Source: Thiodiazotropha sp050291245
Lineage (GTDB): Bacteria > Pseudomonadota > Gammaproteobacteria > Chromatiales > Chromatiaceae
Assembly: GCA_050291245.1 (NCBI GenBank)
Contig: JBNKJP010000067.1
Coordinates: 62,001 to 126,000 of the forward strand
Reading direction: 5' to 3'
DNA: 64,000 nt
Below the pieces are notes generated by a model. It ran no database searches. It saw only the letters and a list, made by a program, of their open reading frames with translations, and was not told the origin of the DNA. Each line of letters begins with the position of its first letter. Position 1 is the first letter of the stretch. Below are positions 26,021 to 34,503 of this stretch, one piece after another. Both the position numbers and the translations under genes were made by a program.

Positions 26021-26826
26021 TGACTTCTCATCCGATGATCCAACCGGTCGCGCAGCCGATCACCGATCAGGTTAATTGATAGTACCACCAGCATGATCGC
26101 CACGCCCGGGGCGAGTACCATGTGGGGCGCCATCAGCATGTAACCGGCCCCATCACGGATCATGCTGCCCCAGGAGGCTTGCGGCGGCTGAACGCCCAAA
26201 CCCAGATAGGAGAGCCCCGCCTCCGCAATCACCGTTCCCGCCAACCCGAAAGTGGCCTCGACGATCAGGGGCGCCCCCAGCAGGGGCAGGATATGCCGCC
26301 CCAGAATCCGCCAGCCCGGTGTGCCCAGGGCGCGAGCGGCAGTCACATGTTCGCGCTGCTTGAGTGACAATACCTGGCCCCGTGCCAGACGGGCATAACC
26401 CACCCACCCCACCACGGACAGGGCGATGATCAGGTTGTCGATACCCGGTCCCATGACGCCCGCCAGGGCTATGGCCAACAAGATACCGGGAAAGGCGAGA
26501 AACACATCGACAATGCGCATCAATACCAGATCCAGCCAACCGCCCCGATAACCCGCGAGCAATCCCACCAGAGTGCCCACCAGCAGGGAAAGCGATACCA
26601 CACCCAGGGCCACCACAAAGGAGATCCGGGCTCCGGACCAGAGCCGGGACAGGATCGAGCGGCCCAGATCGTCGCAACCCAGGAGCGACATCCCTCCGGG
26701 GGGAGCAAGAATTTGCTGAAGCTGGATCCGGGCGGCGTCATCCGCGGCAAGGTTCGCGCTCAGCGCCGCCAGGGCCCACAGCAGAATCGGCAATAGAGGC
26801 AGCCAGCGCCGCATCGGTTCACCCAT
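26014..26826 (-). CDS. DppC/OppC-type peptide ABC transporter permease
   Basis: A 270-residue inner-membrane permease with six predicted helices and the EAA-type loop (ITARALGTPGWRILGRHILP written in parts as ARALGTPG and RHILP near residue 155-175) and the family C-terminal motif EAGLSYLGLGVQPP. It pairs with the DppB-like gene, whose stop it overlaps (ATGGGTGA), which is why I place the start at ATG 26826; an ATG twelve bases later is also possible. It should import peptides or related solutes captured by the binding protein at 28250. No ATPase genes lie in this operon. Confidence 0.88.
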   Translation of the reverse strand: MGEPMRRWLPLLPILLWALAALSANLAADDAARIQLQQILAPPGGMSLLGCDDLGRSILSRLWSGARISFVVALGVVSLSLLVGTLVGLLAGYRGGWLDLVLMRIVDVFLAFPGILLAIALAGVMGPGIDNLIIALSVVGWVGYARLARGQVLSLKQREHVTAARALGTPGWRILGRHILPLLGAPLIVEATFGLAGTVIAEAGLSYLGLGVQPPQASWGSMIRDGAGYMLMAPHMVLAPGVAIMLVVLSINLIGDRLRDRLDHRMRSHY

Positions 26827-27742
26827 CCAGTCGAATCCGCGGATCAACCCAGGCATAGACCAGGTCGGTCAAGGTATTCACGCTCACATACGTCAGGCTG
26901 ATCAGCAACACACATCCCTGCACGACCGGGTAGTCCCGTTGTTGTATGGCATCGATCAGCAGGGAGCCGATCCCCGGCCAGTCGAACACCACCTCGGTGA
27001 CCACCGCACCGCCCAGTAGCGCCCCCAGCTGCAACCCGATCAGGGTCAGCACCGGCAGCCAGGCATTGCGCAGGGCGTGATGCCAGACCACTCGCCACTC
27101 ACTGAGCCCCTTGGCCCGGGCGGTGCGTACGAAATCCTCCCCGAGCACCTCCAGGAGACTGCTGCGTACCATACGGGCCAGGATCGCGGCCAAGGAGGTT
27201 CCCAGAGTCAAGGCAGGCAGGATCAAACTCGATATCCCATCACGGCCGCTTACCGGGGTCCAGCCCAGCCACAGGGAAAACAGTAGAATCAGCAAGGGCC
27301 CCAGCCAGAAATTGGGGATTGCCGCGCCCAGCATGGAGAAACCCATCGCGCCCCAGTCCCAACCCTGCCCCCGTTTCAGTGCCGCGAGAATCCCCAGTGG
27401 CAGCGCCAGCAGCAGGGCCGTGAGCAGCGCAGCCGATGCCAGTTCCAGGGTCGCGGGGATTCTTTCAGCCAGCAGTTGGCTGACCGGGCGCCGTTTGTAC
27501 AGTGACAGCCCCAGGTCCAACCGGAGCAGACCCGAAAAGTATCCGCCCAGTTGTTGCGGCAGGGGTTGATCCAGCCCCAGACTGACGCGCAGGGCAGTGC
27601 GATCGGCGGGTCGGGCGGATTCGCCCAGCATCACATCCACCGGATCCCCGGGTACCAGATGGATCAGGAAAAACACCAGCAACACCACCCCCAGTGAGGC
27701 GAGCAAGGCACTGCTCAGGCGTGAGAGCAGGAAAAGGCCCAT
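26819..27742 (-). CDS. DppB/OppB-type peptide ABC transporter permease
   Basis: A 307-residue permease with six helices and family motifs: N-terminal VFFLIHLVPGDPVDVML near residues 20-37, the EAA loop region EDFVRTARAKGLSEWRV near 190-207, and EVVFDWPGIGSLL near 245-257. The start is ATG 27742, which overlaps the stop of the L,D-transpeptidase gene (TGATG), so the two are translationally coupled; a GTG further upstream would lie deep inside that gene. It forms the channel with the DppC-like subunit. Substrates could be dipeptides, murein peptides or nickel complexes. Confidence 0.9.
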   Translation of the reverse strand: MGLFLLSRLSSALLASLGVVLLVFFLIHLVPGDPVDVMLGESARPADRTALRVSLGLDQPLPQQLGGYFSGLLRLDLGLSLYKRRPVSQLLAERIPATLELASAALLTALLLALPLGILAALKRGQGWDWGAMGFSMLGAAIPNFWLGPLLILLFSLWLGWTPVSGRDGISSLILPALTLGTSLAAILARMVRSSLLEVLGEDFVRTARAKGLSEWRVVWHHALRNAWLPVLTLIGLQLGALLGGAVVTEVVFDWPGIGSLLIDAIQQRDYPVVQGCVLLISLTYVSVNTLTDLVYAWVDPRIRLDG

Positions 27743-28257
27743 CAGCCGACAATTTCCACGGGGGTCCCAGGCTCGACCCAATCAAACAACTGCATCAGCT
27801 CTCGGTTGCGCATGCGAATACAGCCGTGGGAAGCGGCCACACCCATGGGTTCGCTGTCCGGAGTACCGTGGATGTAGATGTAGCGGCGTAAGGTATCCAC
27901 CGCCCCACCCCGGTTGTATCCCGATTGGGTTCCGGTGAGCCAGAGGATGCGAGTCAGAATCCAGTCCCGCTCAGGAGCTTGTCGGGCAAGCGCGGGGCTG
28001 TAGATTTCACCGCTGGGCCGGCGCCCGACGAATACCGCATTCTCCGGGCAGCCTGCACCGATCTTCAGGCGTATCCGGTGAGGACCCCGGGGGGTGCAGC
28101 CGCTGCCGTTGGCCTCACCGGGGCCGTGTTTGGCCGTGGATACCGCAAAGCGCAGGACCTCCACCCCATCCTGCAGACCGACAAGGGTCTGGGTTATCAG
28201 ATCGATGCGCAGTCGCCGGTGTCCCGGTTCGGGTAGCTTGGAAGGGCCTTCATTCAA
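27742..28257 (-). CDS. L,D-transpeptidase (YkuD family) without visible signal peptide
   Basis: A 171-residue YkuD catalytic domain. The signature is complete: H130 in YIHGTPD and SHGCIRM with H144, nucleophile C146 and R148. These enzymes make 3-3 peptidoglycan crosslinks or attach lipoproteins in the periplasm, yet the N-terminus (MNEGPSKLPEPGHRRLRID) has no hydrophobic signal. Either the start is wrong, although the upstream gene overlaps it by 8 bp, or the enzyme stays in the cytoplasm like some ErfK-like homologues. It is wedged between the binding-protein gene and dppB with overlaps on both sides, strongly implying one operon. Confidence 0.88.
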   Translation of the reverse strand: MNEGPSKLPEPGHRRLRIDLITQTLVGLQDGVEVLRFAVSTAKHGPGEANGSGCTPRGPHRIRLKIGAGCPENAVFVGRRPSGEIYSPALARQAPERDWILTRILWLTGTQSGYNRGGAVDTLRRYIYIHGTPDSEPMGVAASHGCIRMRNRELMQLFDWVEPGTPVEIVG

Positions 28258-29803
28258 CGGAGCGGCTCCCTGGAACTGGCAGTGAAAGTGATCCCGAGAT
28301 GTGGGTCGCTACGGGGTCCGAGGATTCACCCAGGTGAACCTGTTCGAGTCCGTCGTAGTTGCCGTCACCGCTCAGATCATACCCGGTTATACGGCGGCTG
28401 TGGGCCAGAATCTGATCTTCATACCAGAGGGGTATGTAGGGCAGATCCTCATGCACCGCCTCGGCAATGCGCCGATAGCGTTCGGCCTGAGCGGTCAGGT
28501 CCAGGCCGTTTCGGGTTTCATCCAGCCAGGTATCGACCTTGGGGTTGCTGTAGCGACCTCGGTTGGCACCATTCGGTGGGGTCGCATCCGAGGCAAAGAT
28601 CTCGCGATAGATGTCCGGTGTTCGCAGTCCCACCCAGGTGAGGCTGTAGAGTTGGAAGTTACCCTGTTTGATGTCGCCGAAAAAGGTACCCCAGTCATAG
28701 CTGCGCACCTGGACATCGATGCCCACATCCCGCAACTGGCTCTGGATGATGGTGGCGAGACGCACCCGAAACGGATCACTGGAGGTCTTGTAGGTGAGCC
28801 TTAACGGATTGTCCGGGGTATAGCCCTGTGACGCCAGCAATGCCCGCGCCTTGTCCGGATCGTAGGTGTATCCGGCAAGCGCAACACCGGCCCAGTGTTC
28901 GGCCGGAAACAGGGCTTCGGCCGGACGAGCAGAACCGCGCATCACCCCCTGGATGATCCCCACCCGATCGATGGCGTGGGCGATGGCGCGGCGTACCTGG
29001 AGATTCCCGGTGGCCGGATCTGTGTAGTTGACGCCCAGGTAGGTGTAGTTACTACCGGATCGCTGCGAAACGACAACCTCCTCCCGACCGCGCAGATAGG
29101 CCGCCAACTCCGGCGACAGGTCACTTTGCAGCAGATCGACCTCACCGCGTAACAGCTTGAGTACCCGAACGGTGGGGTTTTTCACCGCCACCATTTCGAA
29201 CATCCGGCCATCCCGGCGGCGTTGCAGCTGAATCCTGCCCGGTTCCGGCCAGGCCGTGAGCCGGAAGCCGCCGCTGCCGACCGGTTGCTTGGAAAAATCG
29301 TGCTGTTGCCGGATCAGGTCCGCGGGCAGAATGTCGAGGGTCAGGTAGGCGGGAAACAGGGGGTCTTCCCGGGATAGGGTGAACACCACGGTCTCTGTAT
29401 CCAGGGCCTCAAGGGACAGGATGAGGCTGAGGGCCGCCCGTTTCGGCGATCCGCTTTTCGGGTCCAGCACCTGGCGATAGGTTTCCACCACATCCCTTGC
29501 TTCAAGCGGGTGTCCGTTGACGAAGGTTGCGCGATTCGAAGTGAGATGAAAAAGATAGCGGGTCGGGGCAACCTGCTCCCAGGTTGCGATGCCCGGAACC
29601 GGCATACTCCGATCATCGAACTCCACCAGACGCTGGTAGAGCAGCCGGTTGATGCGTTCGGATGTGGCGTCAGTGGCGAAGCGGGGATCCAGGTTGAGCG
29701 GAACGGTGGAGAGGGCCATGCGGATCGGTGGATCCTGGGGTTCCTGACAGGCACACAGGAGGGTCAGGACCATCAAGGGCAGTAGCTGTTGCCAGCCGCT
29801 CAT
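28250..29803 (-). CDS. Peptide ABC transporter substrate-binding lipoprotein (SBP family 5)
   Basis: A 517-residue extracytoplasmic binding protein. The N-terminus (MSGWQQLLPLMVLTLLCAC) is a lipoprotein signal with Cys19. The family 5 pattern is clear: NLDPRFATDATSERINRLLYQ, then YLFHLTSNRATFVNGHPLEARDVV in two parts, and a later AYTYDPDKARALLASQGY-like segment. Such proteins bind oligopeptides, nickel chelates or glycosides. It overlaps the L,D-transpeptidase gene by 8 bp and is followed by two permeases. A hydrogenase-bearing genome could use such a transporter for nickel, but peptides are the default assumption. Confidence 0.9.
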   Translation of the reverse strand: MSGWQQLLPLMVLTLLCACQEPQDPPIRMALSTVPLNLDPRFATDATSERINRLLYQRLVEFDDRSMPVPGIATWEQVAPTRYLFHLTSNRATFVNGHPLEARDVVETYRQVLDPKSGSPKRAALSLILSLEALDTETVVFTLSREDPLFPAYLTLDILPADLIRQQHDFSKQPVGSGGFRLTAWPEPGRIQLQRRRDGRMFEMVAVKNPTVRVLKLLRGEVDLLQSDLSPELAAYLRGREEVVVSQRSGSNYTYLGVNYTDPATGNLQVRRAIAHAIDRVGIIQGVMRGSARPAEALFPAEHWAGVALAGYTYDPDKARALLASQGYTPDNPLRLTYKTSSDPFRVRLATIIQSQLRDVGIDVQVRSYDWGTFFGDIKQGNFQLYSLTWVGLRTPDIYREIFASDATPPNGANRGRYSNPKVDTWLDETRNGLDLTAQAERYRRIAEAVHEDLPYIPLWYEDQILAHSRRITGYDLSGDGNYDGLEQVHLGESSDPVATHISGSLSLPVPGSRSVE

Positions 29804-29807
29804 GGCG

Positions 29808-30275
29808 CTACCAGTCGCAAAAGGGATGCGTCACCAGGCTTGCATTGTAATAGCGGATATCTCCCGAGACTTCCTCCCCCACCCAGTCGGGTATCTCGAA
29901 CCCCTCACCCTCGTGAAGCAACTCCACTTCCGCCACGATCAGTCCCTCGTTGGCTCCCAGAAAACGGTCCAGGTCCCAGATGTGTTCCCCATGCCGGACC
30001 TTGTAACGGACCTTGTCGATCACTGCCCCGCTGACCAGGTGATCGAGCATCTCTTCGGCCTGTTCCAACGGAATCGGATATTCATATTCCCGCCGGCTGA
30101 TCCCCGGGCCAGTGCTCTTGATATTCAGATTGGCCTGTTCTCCATCCACCCGGACCCGTACGCTGGCCTGTTCGGTGGTGGCCAGATAACCCTGTTTTAT
30201 GACCGCTTGACTGACTACGCTTTCTTTCCAGTTGTCATTTATAACCAAGTACTTACGCTCTATTTCTATAGCCAT
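29808..30275 (-). CDS. CYTH-domain protein (triphosphate tunnel metalloenzyme family)
   Basis: A 155-residue protein that begins MAIEIERKYLV, the diagnostic ExExK motif (E4, E6, K8) of CYTH proteins. Further tunnel residues are seen in SVRVRVDGEQANLNIKS (basic and acidic alternation) and LIVAEVELLHEGE. Bacterial members of this short type hydrolyse inorganic triphosphate. The start ATG follows the rlmD stop directly (TAAATG), so translation is coupled. Its end lies 4 bp before the binding-protein start, which places it in a possible long minus-strand transcript from cysM onward. Confidence 0.88.
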   Translation of the reverse strand: MAIEIERKYLVINDNWKESVVSQAVIKQGYLATTEQASVRVRVDGEQANLNIKSTGPGISRREYEYPIPLEQAEEMLDHLVSGAVIDKVRYKVRHGEHIWDLDRFLGANEGLIVAEVELLHEGEGFEIPDWVGEEVSGDIRYYNASLVTHPFCDW

Positions 30276-31613
30276 TTATGATCTCTTCTCGAACAACGCG
30301 ATGGACTCCACATGGGCCGTGTGGGGGAACATGTCCATAACCCCGGCGCTCACCAGCCGGTAGCCATGCTCTTCGACCAGTACCCCGGCATCCCGGGCCA
30401 GGGTACCCGGATAACAGGAGACATAGACAATCCGCCGGGCGCCCAGGCGAGGCAGGTGATGCAGAATCTCAAAGGCACCACTGCGTGGCGGATCGAGGAG
30501 AACCTTGTTGTAGCGGCCCTGCAGCCAGGGTTCCTGCTCGAGTTCCCCATAGAGGTTGGCGGTGAAGAAATCGGTATTTTCGATGCCGTTGCGTCGGGCA
30601 TTCTCCCGGGCCCGGGCCACCAATCCGGCATCCCCTTCGACACCGACCACCTGCCCCGCCCGGCGGGCCAAAGGCAGGGTGAAATTGCCCAACCCACAGA
30701 ACAGATCCAGTACCCGGTCATCATCGGTCAGTTCCAGCATCTCTACGGCCCGCTGGATCATCTGCCGATTGGTATCGGAATTGACCTGGGTGAAATCACT
30801 GGGTTCGAAGGCCAGAGTCACATCAAAGGCCGGCAGATCGTAGCTAAGTTCGACACCCTGACCATCAAGGGGTACCACCGTCTCGGGGCCACCCTCCTGC
30901 AGGTACACGACCACCTGATGTTCCGGGCCGAACGCGGCAAGCTGTTCCAGATCCTCGGCGCTGGGTGCCGAAAGTAGACGGAAGATCAGGACGCAGACCT
31001 GGTCACCCATGGCCATTTCGATCTGCGGGACCTGATCGCGGATCGAGAGTCCACCAATCAGTACCCTGAGGGCCGGCAGCAGTTCCCCCACCCGGGGATG
31101 CAGGATCGGGCACTCCTCGATCTCCGCGACGAACGAGGAGCTTCGTTCACGGAAGCCCACCAGTACCCCACCCTTTTTCGCCACATGCTTGACGCCCAGC
31201 CGGGCCTTGCGCCGATAACCCCAGGCGCTGTCACCCCGTAACGGATCAAGCACCGATGCCGGTTCGACCCGACCGATGTGTTTCAGGCTGTCGAGCAGGG
31301 ATTGCTGTTTGGAGCGGATCTGAACCCGCTCATCCAGATGCTGAAGACTGCACCCGCCGCAGATGCCAAAGGCGCTGCACTGAGGCGCTACCCGGTCAGG
31401 GGAGGCCTGCAGGACCTCCACGACCCGGCCCTCGTCATATTTGCGCCAACGACCCGTATATTGAAAACGTACCCGCTCTCCCGGCAGCGAACCGTGTACG
31501 AAGGTGGCCTTGCCGTCCACATGGGCCACGCCTTTTGCATCGTGGGTCAGGGACTCGATCTCGACCTCGACCGGCTCCGCCGGCAGCGGCTTGCGTTTGC
31601 GTCTGCGCGACAT
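30276..31613 (-). CDS. rlmD: RlmD, 23S rRNA (uracil-1939-C5)-methyltransferase
   Basis: A 445-residue RNA methyltransferase. An N-terminal TRAM domain (about 10-65) is followed by the iron-sulfur cluster motif CSAFGICGGC with a fourth Cys further on. The Rossmann domain shows VLDLFCGLGNFTLPLA, LDPPRSGA and the catalytic YVSCYPGTLARD. It methylates U1939 of 23S rRNA. The start is ambiguous: TTG 31619 overlaps the cysM stop, ATG 31613 is two codons later; I chose the ATG. The basic stretch RRRKRK after the start is typical of the family. Confidence 0.95.
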   Translation of the reverse strand: MSRRRKRKPLPAEPVEVEIESLTHDAKGVAHVDGKATFVHGSLPGERVRFQYTGRWRKYDEGRVVEVLQASPDRVAPQCSAFGICGGCSLQHLDERVQIRSKQQSLLDSLKHIGRVEPASVLDPLRGDSAWGYRRKARLGVKHVAKKGGVLVGFRERSSSFVAEIEECPILHPRVGELLPALRVLIGGLSIRDQVPQIEMAMGDQVCVLIFRLLSAPSAEDLEQLAAFGPEHQVVVYLQEGGPETVVPLDGQGVELSYDLPAFDVTLAFEPSDFTQVNSDTNRQMIQRAVEMLELTDDDRVLDLFCGLGNFTLPLARRAGQVVGVEGDAGLVARARENARRNGIENTDFFTANLYGELEQEPWLQGRYNKVLLDPPRSGAFEILHHLPRLGARRIVYVSCYPGTLARDAGVLVEEHGYRLVSAGVMDMFPHTAHVESIALFEKRS

Positions 31614-31615
31614 AC

Positions 31616-32509
31616 TCAATCAGCCGGAAAGACATCGGTGGAGAGGTAACGGTCACCCCGGTCGCAGATGATGGCCACGATTACCGCATTCTCGACCTCG
31701 GCGGAGAGCTTCAGGGCCACGGCCACGGCACCGCCGGAGGAGATCCCGGCAAAGATCCCTTCCCGGGCCGCCAACAGGCGGGTGGTTTCCTCGGCCTCCT
31801 GTTGGGAGACATCGATGATCCGGTCAACCCGGCTGGCCTCGTAGATTTTCGGCAGATAGGCCTCGGGCCAGCGGCGTATGCCGGGGATGCTGGAGCCCTC
31901 CATGGGCTGCACGCCGACAATCGTGATATCGGGATTGCGCGATTTGAGATAACGGGAGGTACCCATGATGGTGCCGGTGGTTCCCATGGCGCTGACGAAA
32001 TGGGTGATCCGCCCATCGGTGTCCCGCCAGATCTCCGGACCAGTGCCTTCCACATGCGCTTGGGGATTGTCCTGGTTGGAGAACTGATCCAGGATCACGC
32101 CTTCACCGGCGGCCTCCAGTTCACGAGCTTTGTCGATGGCGGCTTCCATACTGCCTTCCCTGGGGGTGAGGATCAGTTCCGCGCCATAGGCCTTCATCAC
32201 CGCACGCCGTTCCACGCTCATATTTTCCGGCATGATCAGGATCATCCGGTAACCCTTGATGGCTGCGGCCATGGCCAGGGCGATACCGGTATTGCCGCTG
32301 GTGGCCTCGATCAGGGTATCGCCGGGCTTGATGGTGCCCCGGGATTCGGCCAGGCGGATCATGCTCAGGGCAGGACGATCCTTGACCGAACCCGCCGGGT
32401 TGTTGCCTTCCAGCTTCACCAGCACGGTGTTGCTCGATTCGGGGACCAGGCGTTGTAACCGGACCAGGGGGGTATTGCCGATATAGTCTTCGATGGTTCT
32501 GTATTGCAT
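31616..32509 (-). CDS. cysM: Cysteine synthase B (CysM)
   Basis: A 297-residue PLP enzyme. The lysine that binds PLP is in NNPAGSVKDRPAL (about residue 45), and the phosphate-binding loop TSGNTGIALA is at about 70-79. The C-terminal GISSGGAVAVAL segment completes the cofactor site. CysM joins O-acetylserine with sulfide or thiosulfate; the thiosulfate use would suit a sulfur bacterium. The length and the short loop favour CysM over CysK. The divergent spermidine-synthase-like gene starts about 130 bp away. The 3' end touches rlmD (stop overlaps its possible TTG). Confidence 0.93.
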   Translation of the reverse strand: MQYRTIEDYIGNTPLVRLQRLVPESSNTVLVKLEGNNPAGSVKDRPALSMIRLAESRGTIKPGDTLIEATSGNTGIALAMAAAIKGYRMILIMPENMSVERRAVMKAYGAELILTPREGSMEAAIDKARELEAAGEGVILDQFSNQDNPQAHVEGTGPEIWRDTDGRITHFVSAMGTTGTIMGTSRYLKSRNPDITIVGVQPMEGSSIPGIRRWPEAYLPKIYEASRVDRIIDVSQQEAEETTRLLAAREGIFAGISSGGAVAVALKLSAEVENAVIVAIICDRGDRYLSTDVFPAD

Positions 32510-32641
32510 GGCGGAGATTCTAACCCGATTGGGTGGCCGGTTTCATCCACTCGACAGATGCCGCCATACATCAGCCCGGGAGTTCGGAAAACCCCGGGGA
32601 TGGCTTATGATGAATCGCATCATATTGACCGGTTTCAATCC

Positions 32642-33445
32642 ATGAGCGAATCCAACCCATTACCCGGAATAGACCAGGCCTGGTTAACACAGGCTCAGGA
32701 AAAGGCGAGTCCCTGCCGGATATCGGGCATCACTTCCCATAAGGTCTACGATTATCAGGGTCTGCGCTGGCTGCGTCACGAGGACGGCAGCATCCAGTCG
32801 ATCATGTGGCGGGAACAACCGGATTACCCCGTATTTGAGTATGTCAGAGGCATGCTTTGCGGGTTGCTGTTTCATCCCGCCCCCCAGCGACTGCTCAACC
32901 TGGGATTGGGGGGTGGGACCCTGGAACGCTACCTAATTCGGAATCTGCCCGGTGTCTCCCTTACGAGTGTGGAGCCAGATCCGGATATCCTGCGACTGGC
33001 GCGGGACTGTTTTGGCCTGCCGAATGGACACCCTGTGGTGATGCAATCCGCCCAGGACTACCTGATCAAGACACAAGCCACCTATGACGTCATCTTTTGT
33101 GATATTCATGCAAGCCCCGGGGATGAAAGCCCCTTGAATCAGGATGCCTTCATCGCCGAACTGGCCCGTGCACTGTCCCCCCATGGGGTGGTTGCCATCA
33201 ACCTCTTGCCGGAAGACGAAAAGGACATCGTGCGACGGCTGTTGTGGATACGCCGCCACCTGCCCTACATCGCGCTCTTCGACGTTCCACGGCAGCAGAA
33301 TCTGGTTGTCTACGGGGGAACCGCCACACTCCCGGACCGGGATACTCTGGAGGCCCGCATAGGCGCGTCAACCCGGTATGAAGCGCTTGCCGGGCAGCGA
33401 CTACTGGCGGACTTCGTGTGGCTTCCCGAGGTCCGGTCCTCCTGA
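32642..33445 (+). CDS. Spermidine synthase-like methyltransferase-fold protein
   Basis: A 267-residue protein of the spermidine synthase fold. The SAM/dcSAM-binding glycine loop is LLNLGLGGGTLERYL near 86-100, followed by the acidic SVEPDPDIL and the FCDIHASPGDE segment. The polyamine pocket Asp of true spermidine synthases (a DSSDPxGP pattern) is replaced by DIHASPGDESP, so aminopropyltransfer is not assured. The frame extends upstream to 32504; I chose ATG 32642 as the start nearest the conserved part, with ATG 32600 as the alternative. It is divergent from cysM and followed by a repeat-rich gap. Confidence 0.75.
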   Translation: MSESNPLPGIDQAWLTQAQEKASPCRISGITSHKVYDYQGLRWLRHEDGSIQSIMWREQPDYPVFEYVRGMLCGLLFHPAPQRLLNLGLGGGTLERYLIRNLPGVSLTSVEPDPDILRLARDCFGLPNGHPVVMQSAQDYLIKTQATYDVIFCDIHASPGDESPLNQDAFIAELARALSPHGVVAINLLPEDEKDIVRRLLWIRRHLPYIALFDVPRQQNLVVYGGTATLPDRDTLEARIGASTRYEALAGQRLLADFVWLPEVRSS

Positions 33446-33468
33446 AATCTTACCGCACATATCGAGTG

Positions 33469-33574
33469 TTTCCCACGCTCCGCGTGAGAATGCAAACCGG
33501 GGTATGGACCACTTAGCAAGGCAGATCGTCACAACAGGCTTAGTAGGCATTCCCACGCAGAGCGTGGGAATGAG
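33469..33574. repeat. Inverted pair of family A repeats
   Basis: The left half (33469-33494) is the reverse complement of the right half (33548-33574) with a few changes; 50-55 bases separate them. The same arrangement and spacing is found at 51174-51283, so the pair is the mobile or folded unit, similar to a BIME. Confidence 0.7.
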
Positions 33575-33586
33575 TTGAAATGTTCA

Positions 33587-33738
33587 TCGTCATCCCGGCG
33601 TAGGCCGGGATCCAGAAGACTAGACGGTGCGATCCCCCTGGATGCCATCCTTAGGTTCGTAAACGGTGCATCCCTGCACCACTTCTCCGGCATGCGCCGG
33701 AATGACGAAAACCGAGCGCAGAGCCTTATGTAAGTGCC
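33587..33738. repeat. Two family B palindromes with an 86-bp-element-like end
   Basis: CATCCCGGCGTAGGCCGGGATC lies at 33590-33611 and a diverged copy with CCGGCATGCGCCGG at 33687-33700. The right flank (GACGAAAA, AGCGCA, TAAGTGCC) follows the order seen at 53141-53176, so this is probably a decayed copy of that element. Confidence 0.6.
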
Positions 33739-33762
33739 ACTTGTGTCAGCCCCATTATCTTC

Positions 33763-34491
33763 TCACTCCCGTAACAAGGCCTTCATCTCCCGCACCGCCT
33801 GATCGAACCCGGTAAACAGGGCGCGACAGACAATCGAATGCCCGATATTGAGTTCTTTCACGCCCTCGATGGCGACAATGGATTTGACGTTGTGATAATC
33901 GAGACCATGGCCGGCATTGACCTGTAATCCGAGGGAGTTGCCATAGCGTACCGCGGCGATAATCCGCTCCAACTCCGAACGGCGGGTTTGGTCGTGAATC
34001 GCATCCGCAAAGTGTCCGGTATGAATTTCCACGACCGGAGCCCCGGCGACCTTGGCCGCATCCAACTGTTTAAAATCGGCATCGATAAACAGGGAGACCC
34101 GGACACCAACCTCTTTCAGTTCTCCGCAGTAATCTGTCAAATAGTCCAGGTTTGCAGCCACATCCAGCCCACCCTCGGTGGTCAACTCTTCCCGTTTCTC
34201 CGGCACCAGGCAGCAGTCATGGGGTCGAAAACGGGCTGCGATGGCCGCCATTTCCGAGGTGGCCGCCATCTCCAGATTCATGCGGGTCTGCAGGACATCC
34301 GAGAGAATCTCCACATCACGATCCTGAATATGCCGCCGGTCCTCCCGCAGATGCAGGGTAATCGCATCCGCACCGGCCTGTTCCGCGACCAAAGCCGCCT
34401 GAACCGGTTCCGGATAACGGGTGCCGCGCGCCTGGCGCAGGGTAGCCACATGGTCGATATTGACCCCAAGCAACATCTCATTTCCCAGCAT
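33763..34491 (-). CDS. pdxJ: Pyridoxine 5'-phosphate synthase (PdxJ)
   Basis: A 242-residue TIM-barrel enzyme that closes the pyridine ring of vitamin B6 from 1-deoxyxylulose phosphate and 3-amino-2-oxopropyl phosphate. Family motifs are present: LGVNIDHVATLRQARGT near 8-24, ITLHLREDRRHI near 44-55, and NAGHGLDYHNV near 193-203. Its position after recO is the normal gammaproteobacterial order (rnc-era-recO-pdxJ). AGGAG stands five bases before ATG 34491, supporting this start over a second ATG at 34476. There are 12 bp between the recO stop and this start. Confidence 0.96.
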   Translation of the reverse strand: MLGNEMLLGVNIDHVATLRQARGTRYPEPVQAALVAEQAGADAITLHLREDRRHIQDRDVEILSDVLQTRMNLEMAATSEMAAIAARFRPHDCCLVPEKREELTTEGGLDVAANLDYLTDYCGELKEVGVRVSLFIDADFKQLDAAKVAGAPVVEIHTGHFADAIHDQTRRSELERIIAAVRYGNSLGLQVNAGHGLDYHNVKSIVAIEGVKELNIGHSIVCRALFTGFDQAVREMKALLRE

Positions 34492-34503
34492 TGCCTCTCC
34501 TTA

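Larger units (their letters stand above)
33446..33762. other. 317-bp repeat-rich intergenic region before pdxJ
   Basis: No gene is seen. It holds an inverted pair of family A repeats (33469-33574), two family B repeats (33587-33613 and 33687-33707), a small hairpin GGTGCA-TCCC-TGCACC at 33665-33680, and TAAGTGCC at 33731-33738, which matches the end of the 86-bp element at 53091. Confidence 0.7.

Noticed and set aside
32504..32641. Upstream extension of the spermidine-synthase-like gene
   Set aside because: The added 46 residues overlap the cysM start and do not resemble the family; a later ATG is more credible.
33446..33762. CRISPR array from repeated palindromic units
   Set aside because: The units are of two different families, inverted relative to each other and not regularly spaced direct repeats; no cas gene is near.
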